Both the position numbers and the translations under genes were made by a program. Shown in pieces: positions 57,769 through 64,000 of a stretch of 64,000 bases of DNA; the stretch's first letter is position 1; the number at the start of each line of letters is the position of its first letter. The notes under the pieces are model-generated. The model saw only the letters and a program-made list of their open reading frames with translations. It was not told where the DNA came from and made no database searches. The stretch is from Membranipora membranacea (lineage: Eukaryota > Bryozoa > Gymnolaemata > Cheilostomatida > Membraniporidae): contig OU612069.1 of assembly GCA_914767715.1 (NCBI GenBank), positions 14,007,387 through 14,071,386 on the forward strand, written 5' to 3'.

Positions 57769-57846
57769 TTGGGATTGCAGAAAAATTGATCCTGCATATT
57801 TTATTATAGTAATATACCTATATAAACAATAAAACATGAAAATAAA

Positions 57847-58319
57847 GAAGAAATAACATTTCATCTTAAATTTGGTGGGCCTTTACTGCCTGATATGTAT
57901 ATGGTCTGCATGTCAGGATGAATAATATCAAAACTCAATATCATCATTATCGAGATGCCAAGTTCGAGCAATATAATTTAATAATGGTAGTTGCCCTCTT
58001 CTTAGGTATGAGGAGACAAAGCCTTCACACTCAAAATTTGAATTCACTTAGATTCTCATATTTCAGGCTCATTTTTAAAACTAAATTGTACAAGTTGATT
58101 ATCTTAAGGCACAACATGCAACAACAAAAAATGGACAGGAAAAAGACCTCTTATCATATGCATGCTTCCGATTCAATCACTTACAGCGCAATGAGCACTG
58201 ATTTCATAGCTTTCCTTGCAAGAGTTGCTATAGATAATCAGAGGACTAACATCTCACACAAGTCTTATCATTTGCTAATCCTCTGATGTGATTTTGTTAT
58301 CAGTATAGTCAAATATAAG
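57847..58319. other. Non-coding stretch before the duplicated block
   Basis: No counterpart of the earlier P450 exons (VPKG exon) was found here, so the duplication seems to begin at about 58320. Confidence 0.4.
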
Positions 58320-58536
58320 AATGAAGCCATTTGGGTTTTGTGCACGCTATTGCCGGCGCCAGTACATAAGCGAGCAGTATATCTTCGAGCTTATTGTGTA
58401 CTTCCTACAACACTATAGTCTGGCGCAGACTGAGCCTATCGATGAGAAGGATACAGACCCTCTAACTATGACTAGTGATTTTACTTTTCTGAACATATCA
58501 TACACCGCTAAAGTTAGGGTCAGTAAAAGAGGCTGA
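58320..58536 (+). pseudogene. Cytochrome P450 last exon, degenerate second copy
   Basis: Collinear with 22147-22363: same length, same stop, ending KVRVSKRG. The acceptor ATATAAG is poor. The heme loop reads FGFCARYCRRQ where the first copy has FGIGARYCPGQ, so both glycines of FxxGxRxCxG are lost. Upstream exons are absent. A non-functional gene fragment carried with the POT duplication. Confidence 0.85.
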
Positions 58537-58960
58537 TGCACTGATGTCACAAAGACTGTCTATGGTTTTTAGTAGGTTGACTAAATCATGTGGATTATGA
58601 GCTGTCGTTTTGATTTGGTGGTATTGTTTCACTATTGTATTCTCATTTTATATTGGTGGTAAGTTTGTGTTAATGCCTAGTGATTTAACATTTCTGAATA
58701 TAACATACACCGCTAAGGTTAGGTCAGTAAAAGAGGCTGACATACTGATATGCCAAAGATTGTTTATGGTATTTAGTAGTTGACTAAATTATTTGGATTA
58801 TAAGCTGCTGTTTTGATTTGGTGGTATTGTTTCACTACTGTATCCTCATCTTATATAGGTGGTAGGTTTGTGTTAATGCCGAGTGGTTTCACATTTCTGA
58901 ATATACCATACACCACCAAGGTTAGGGTCAGTAAAAGAGGCTGATGTACAGATTTGCCTA
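58473..58960 (+). repeat. Tandem triplication of the P450 3' end, about 204-bp period
   Basis: The segment from AGTGATTTTAC (58473) through the stop and about 130 bp of 3' flank recurs at 58679 and 58882. The shared blocks are TTTCTGAATATA, GTTAGGGTCAGTAAAAGAGG and GATTTGGTGGTATTGTTTCA. A weaker second unit is also seen after copy 1, near 22494. Confidence 0.85.
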
Positions 58961-60718
58961 GAAGGTGTAAGCATCTTTAGAATTTGACACCCAATTATAA
59001 ACTGTCTATCGGTGTTTTTGTGTTTTATATTAGATACTTTGTATTAATATTGGTAGTAGATTTGTCGCATTGGCTGAGAATCACAATAGTAATAAATGTA
59101 GTAGGCCAAAACACATCTACGGCTGGCTCAATATAGTCGTAAAGTTAGCAAAAGATACTAAGACGAAATGATCATAAGCTGTAGTTGTGATGTGGTGGTA
59201 TTGTTTTACCAATGGACTCTTTATTTTCATATGGTTGGCTGGTTTGTGTAAATGGCACTAATTTGGATTAGTAATAAATTCAATTATGCTAGCTAAATTC
59301 TTTATTGTGATCTTAGTAGTTTATTCATTTGATTTTCTATGATATTTGGAATAAGATATCTGTGGCGGGTTTGAACTACCAGTATGGGTGCTGATCCCAT
59401 AATATCATTACCTGTAACACAGTTTGTATTCAGAGCTTGCTCACAGCTGTTCCATTATTAGAATGGGGTGTTGCTGATTCATAACACACTGGTAGATCCA
59501 CATCATGTTGTAATAGGATTCCATTCTATTTTAGGCCTATGACTTTCCCGAGGGTGCTATTTCTAGGCTCACTCTATTCTGGTGAAATCCATCGTAAGTT
59601 GTCTCCTCTCTCGCGAAATGTAGACAACTTTTCACTTCACAATTTTATTGGCAGGAATGTTTTACTTGATATCATTAAACTAGAAAAAAGCATTAGCACA
59701 TTGAGTTTAGTACCTCGGTACAGGTGATTCATATCTCATGGAGTATAAAAACGAGGGTTGGATCTGCCAAATGTGTTTGCGTCAGATCAGGCTATACTTG
59801 ATGTATAATACCACGGTAGTTGAATTCATTGTCATCTTTGATCGTACAGAGGCAGTGGCGTAAACCTAACATTATAGGTCCCTCAAAATCCGAATAGCGA
59901 TAACTAGTGCTTCCAGCTGTATATCAAAATCATAATCTATTCACGCTCATACTTGTAGAATAGTTACCTATTGGGTAAATGGCTACCTGCATTCCATTGT
60001 TAAACTAAGTTTTAAAGTTCTTTTCCCTACATCAGTCATGGATTGACCCAAATCATTGTCATCATAATATGTTGGACAGTAACCAACACAGCCATTTTAG
60101 GCCACAGGAAGCTCTCACATATCTCACTAAGAACTCCAGTAGTAGCAAAAATTCTGTGTTGGATTCTTTTGATAGCGCAATAATATAATAACCTCAAAAA
60201 CTTCCTGTATCAGATTTGTGGTTACAAGGCAATTCTTTGATAGTAGACTTTGATGACTCAACTCTCCGTGACAATCACATGATGTTTGATATCAAGTAAA
60301 TAGAAACTTCTTTTGAGATATCATTGAAATAATTTGAATATTGATACATCATAGATGCTTATCAAACACAGGCTATCGGCTGTCAGAAAATCGTGTGAAA
60401 GGAGTTAGTTGATGTAGTTTTGAATAGAGAAAGTCCCATTAAGCGTGCACAAGCATGAAATTAAGTAATCAGTAAACTTATTACAACTTTCCCACTGCAT
60501 TTTGAGCGGGCTGAATGTTAGCAAGACATTGTATTGAGTGTTCACATACAACGCATTGGCATAAGTTGTCCTATTATGAAATAACTTTTTATGCAAAGTT
60601 GACTTAGATTAGCTTAGGCTGTGTCAAGCTTGGAGTAGGCTTCAATGTATGGGAAAAGAGAAGCATATTGATAGCATTGAGCCGAGCAGTTTGCCTGCAT
60701 ACACTGTGCCATTAGAAA
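58961..60718. other. Duplicated intergenic stretch upstream of POT copy 2
   Basis: Blocks match 22364-25086 in order, including the last 120 bp before the ATG (CCGAGCAGTTTGCCT, CCATTAGAAAATG). No other gene. Confidence 0.5.
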
Positions 60719-63700
60719 ATGGGGAACGGGGCGTCTAGCCAAAGACAAGCTAGGAGGCCGGTTGTAAACAATCGTCAAGTAACACTAAGTCGCAGTGACT
60801 TCTTTGACCCCACTAGCTTTGAGTACGAAAGAGTGGAAGATATGTCCTGAAGAAATCTAGCACCCGCAGCTCAAGGAGAGTATAAACCAATCAAGCAACA
60901 GACAATAGCATCGACTCAGGTATTGGTTTGTGAGTTCTTCAGAAATATGTCTATGCACTCACTGATCTACTGGATAGCACTGACGTTGCAGCTCAATATG
61001 GAGATCTTCACTGAAAATGGTGAAGTCATGACGGATAAGTTTGATGAGTTAAGTCTCAGGTAAGTTCCACTCTCATAAGGCAGTGCTTGATCTAAACTTG
61101 GCTCGGGTCGCTTGTAATTGCATTCCATTATAAACATGGGTAGTGGCATTCCATTTAACCTGGGTAATTGATAATGGAATGCCACTATCATAGACATGTG
61201 AAGTGTATTTCCAGGCTTCCGGTCGTGGCAGACGGTGGCTTACCCATCATGGATATACCCTACCTGGATCGAAGTTTGTAACTGGCAGAGCTTGGGCACT
61301 TGAAAACTCGGCCATCGTAATTACCAGATTGAATCAAAGTATCAAATTATGCATTCTGTAGTGTATTTTCAACAAAGGCTGGCATGGTATTACAACGCTT
61401 CCCTTTGGTTAGGTTTACTCAACTTACTTTTCATAGGTACATGATCCTTCGCTAATATCTAGCAACTGAATAGGGGTAGGAGGTGGGCTAAGTTGGTTAA
61501 ATCGCTGTACCTTTAGCATGCGAATGTTGAAGGACATGTGTTAGAACCCCACTGCAGTGGATCCACTTCTTGAATTGAGTTGGCCCCCAGGTGTGCTCTG
61601 ACCTGCCTGCAAACAGAGAGCAGCACAGCAAGGCAATTATGGCCCCACCCCTAAAGCAACTAATATTTCACGGCTCATGCTTTGGAATGTGGCGTGTGAT
61701 ATGACATCTTGATTTAATCAGCCGATACTGGCACTAATATATTCATGATATTTCAGTTTTGTATCATAGCGTGAGATCTAGGGTAGGCCTATTTAGGTTG
61801 GAAAGGGGCCCTGATCTTAATGTTTGGTGTTGTTCTTTCTGTTATGCTCATACAAATTTTAGAAGAAATTAAGTTTTCACAACAAATACACACCTGTCTC
61901 TGTGAATAATGTTGGTATCTTTTGCTTTTTAGAATCAGCGTGAGTCCAAGTATCTCATTTATCTTCACCTATGGATGCGCCTGGATCGTAGGAATTTTTA
62001 CAGATGCATGTGTTAGAGAGACAAGAATACTCTTAATAACTGGCATGCTCATGTACATGGGGTAAGTGCTGCAAGCAATCGAGACAACTTTAGCTCAAGT
62101 TCATTACCTTAAATTTGAATTCACAAAATTCATAATCCGTCCTTTTAATTTCCCATTGATATTGTTGAAATGCTGCCGCTTTAGCATGACAAAATAAGGA
62201 CAGTAATCAACAGCTTCTAGTATAAGCCGCCCCTTCTTCCAATCTTAAGTGTGTCAGTGTCTGCTCTCAACCAAATTATACTATGTTGTTCCTCTTCACT
62301 TGCAATGATTGTTAACCATTGATAAGGCAATGAAATCATGATAAAGTATCGTGTTAACAACACCCAAGTCAAGAGTTATGTCCCCATGGCAAAAGAGAAG
62401 ACAATCGACACAGGTGATGACTATTTCTGATGTAATTCAAATTTGATTCCATTCTACTTCTATATATTTGCCAAAAAGATAGTTGAGTCATAATTTATCT
62501 TTGAAAGCGAACATCAAATCAAAAACATGTCATCGAATAATGTGAAAAGTTGAACTTCAAATCTTTAGTTTGCTTGCATTTTATCTTTAACTGTAGATTT
62601 ATATACCTGACGGTGTTGCTTTATGATATCTCCAACAACCTATCATGTATGGCAGTGAATGAAAGCTATGGGGATGAAAACAGATTTGTCAACTGTACAT
62701 TTGAGGCTGCTCCAGTAGCTGGATTTGCTGACTACCATCTGTGGATGATTTACGTTGCAGTGGTGTACATTTTGTCTGTCCTCGAATCAATATTTGAGAC
62801 TGTTCTGCCTGTCTTGGCTGGTGATCAGGTGAGGCAACTTAATCACCACAGGCTAATGTGGACAATAATTTGTGACAGTCATCTTGAAAGAAATACCATT
62901 GGTTATAGTAAACTTTGCCATTCATACACTCCATCAATTAGTGGCTCCAATCACCAAGCAACTCAAGCAAGTACTTATCAAGCTAAGCAGTACAAAAATA
63001 TTTTCAGGGTTAGAAACCTTGCGCCCGCATGATTGCATGCTGTATGTATTATGCTAAAAGCTCTATGAAATTAATACATCATACTGAAGCAGCTAACAGA
63101 CCCAAGCAGCAAGGTCATTTCTATAACATTCACAATGCTGTGGTAACAGGTTGTAATGGATTTCTTACTGAAGTTTCTCACTGAGCCTGTCTTGTCCTAG
63201 ATCAAATTTAATCTAATTGCCTGTATTCCAATTGCTCCCTCCCACTGGCCATGCCACTGGTCATTGTGGCGTGACAAATGGAGCGGGAGCAACTTCAAAT
63301 GCAGGCAAATGGACCAAACTTGGTCTAGTCTTGGCCTTACCACAGTGTATATATTGCAGATGGAAAATCGGAATGAGGTCAGGCAATTCTACGCCAGGTA
63401 CTTTTGGGTGAGAAAGCTGGGAGAGGTCTTCTCATGTCTTGTGTGTATCGCGTTCTTGCTGGTGGTACCTGAAGTTCCATTTGAGAGCGATAAGTATTCA
63501 GGATTCTACAACTTCCTAGTGAAGGGCTGGGCAACTTTTCTCATTGTGGCCTCAACATCTGGAATGATTGCACTCTTTGTTGGTAAGGACTTTTGGGTTT
63601 TCAAATATCTTGACGTCGGCCTTCCAAACTTTATTATTATTATTATTTATATTACTATGTGTTCAATAAAGGATTTCATCTAGATAAGTATGTTATAAAA

Positions 63701-63974
63701 AATCAAAAGTTTTGCTGTATTTGTTTGATTGATAGATAAAACACTTTAAGAGAACCTCTTGATTTTGAATGGACATTGGTGATTTTAGGAACTTCTGAAT
63801 GTGCTCTGGAACTCATTCAAGACATACCAGTTGCTGTTCTTAAATATTATGATTTCAGCTGAAATTCATTGTTTTCTTAGTTGTTTGTGGGAGGATCACA
63901 AGAGAACCCAGACCTGATGTTAGTGTCATCGTAGACACAGTAGGGATATGGAAACAGGCTCTCTCCCGGAGAAA
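60719..63974 (+). pseudogene. POT/SLC15-like transporter, second copy, nonsense codon in exon 1, runs off window
   Basis: Exons 60719-61059, 61933-62061, 62597-62828, 63360-63582 and 63881-63974 match exons 1-5 of the first copy. Four have identical length. Exon 3 lacks one codon (FADNYHL becomes FADYHL). All GT-AG borders are kept. The only lesion seen is TGA at 60848-60850 in place of TCA (codon 44, in DMS-stop-RN). The next in-frame ATG (Met77 of copy 1 numbering) lies within helix 1, so a restarted protein would lack the N-terminal 76 residues. The remaining exons lie beyond the window. It could be a young pseudogene, a polymorphic null or a base-calling error. Confidence 0.8.
61476..61720 (+). 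repeat. tRNA-derived SINE (copy 2 of the 16055 family) in POT copy 2 intron 1
   Basis: Head GGTGGGCTAAGTTGGTTAA with a degraded B box. Body blocks GGCCCCCAGGTGTGCTC, CTGCAAACAGAGAGCA and CTAATATTTCACGG, and a GATATGACATCTTGA tail, match 16055-16300. Absent from the equivalent intron of copy 1. Confidence 0.85.
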
Positions 63975-64000
63975 GTGAGTCACTTGTGTTCTCTGTTTTT

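Noticed and set aside
1-64000. CRISPR arrays, bacterial operons, rRNA genes
   Set aside because: Introns, SINEs, LINEs and DNA transposons show animal nuclear DNA. The regular arrays are minisatellites without spacers.

Overview
This window is nuclear DNA from an animal. It is AT-rich, its genes are split by GT-AG introns of roughly 150 bp to 1.3 kb, and it carries many tRNA-derived SINEs, non-LTR retrotransposons and cut-and-paste DNA transposons. The gene families seen (SLC15/POT transporter, cytochrome P450, TRIM-like and TPR proteins, THAP domain) and the compact introns suggest an invertebrate. The species cannot be named from the sequence.

Layout. 1-15.5 kb: SINE-rich DNA with remnants or partial exons on the minus strand: a kinesin-light-chain-type TPR exon, a TRIM-like gene (RING, B-box, possible beta-propeller), a hAT-like remnant, an AHNAK-like repeat exon and an unrecognised multi-exon candidate. 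17.4-20.9 kb: a minisatellite interrupted by a P-superfamily-like transposon (17600-20862) with about 750 bp inverted arms, an 8-bp target duplication and a THAP domain. 21.4-32.0 kb: the last three exons of a P450, then a complete 10-exon POT/SLC15-like transporter gene whose exons join in frame to 587 codons. 34.7-35.3 kb: a small cysteine-rich gene or pseudogene. 36.2-39.6 kb: a foldback-like element whose two arms are inverted arrays of an about 20-bp minisatellite around a dead reverse transcriptase. 40.6-45.5 kb: a LINE interrupted by a Harbinger-like MITE and a hAT element, each with a clear target-site duplication. 46.8-51.0 kb: two compact secretory genes, a four-exon cysteine-rich protein (+) and a two-coding-exon neuropeptide-like precursor (-), each with a recognisable TATA box. 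54.5-57.8 kb: a MITE, a SINE, a second truncated LINE of the same family, and a 3' terminal exon with poly(A) signals. 58.3-64.0 kb: a second copy of the P450-last-exon plus POT block, running off the window.

The main story is a segmental duplication. The block from the P450 last exon through at least POT exon 5 is present twice, about 36 kb apart, in the same orientation. Copy 1 is intact for POT. Copy 2 has one nonsense codon in POT exon 1 and a damaged P450 heme loop, while all its visible POT splice sites and other reading frames are preserved. The DNA between the copies is mostly mobile elements plus the two small secretory genes. All gene models here were joined by eye from splice signals and codon phase. 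No database search was possible.
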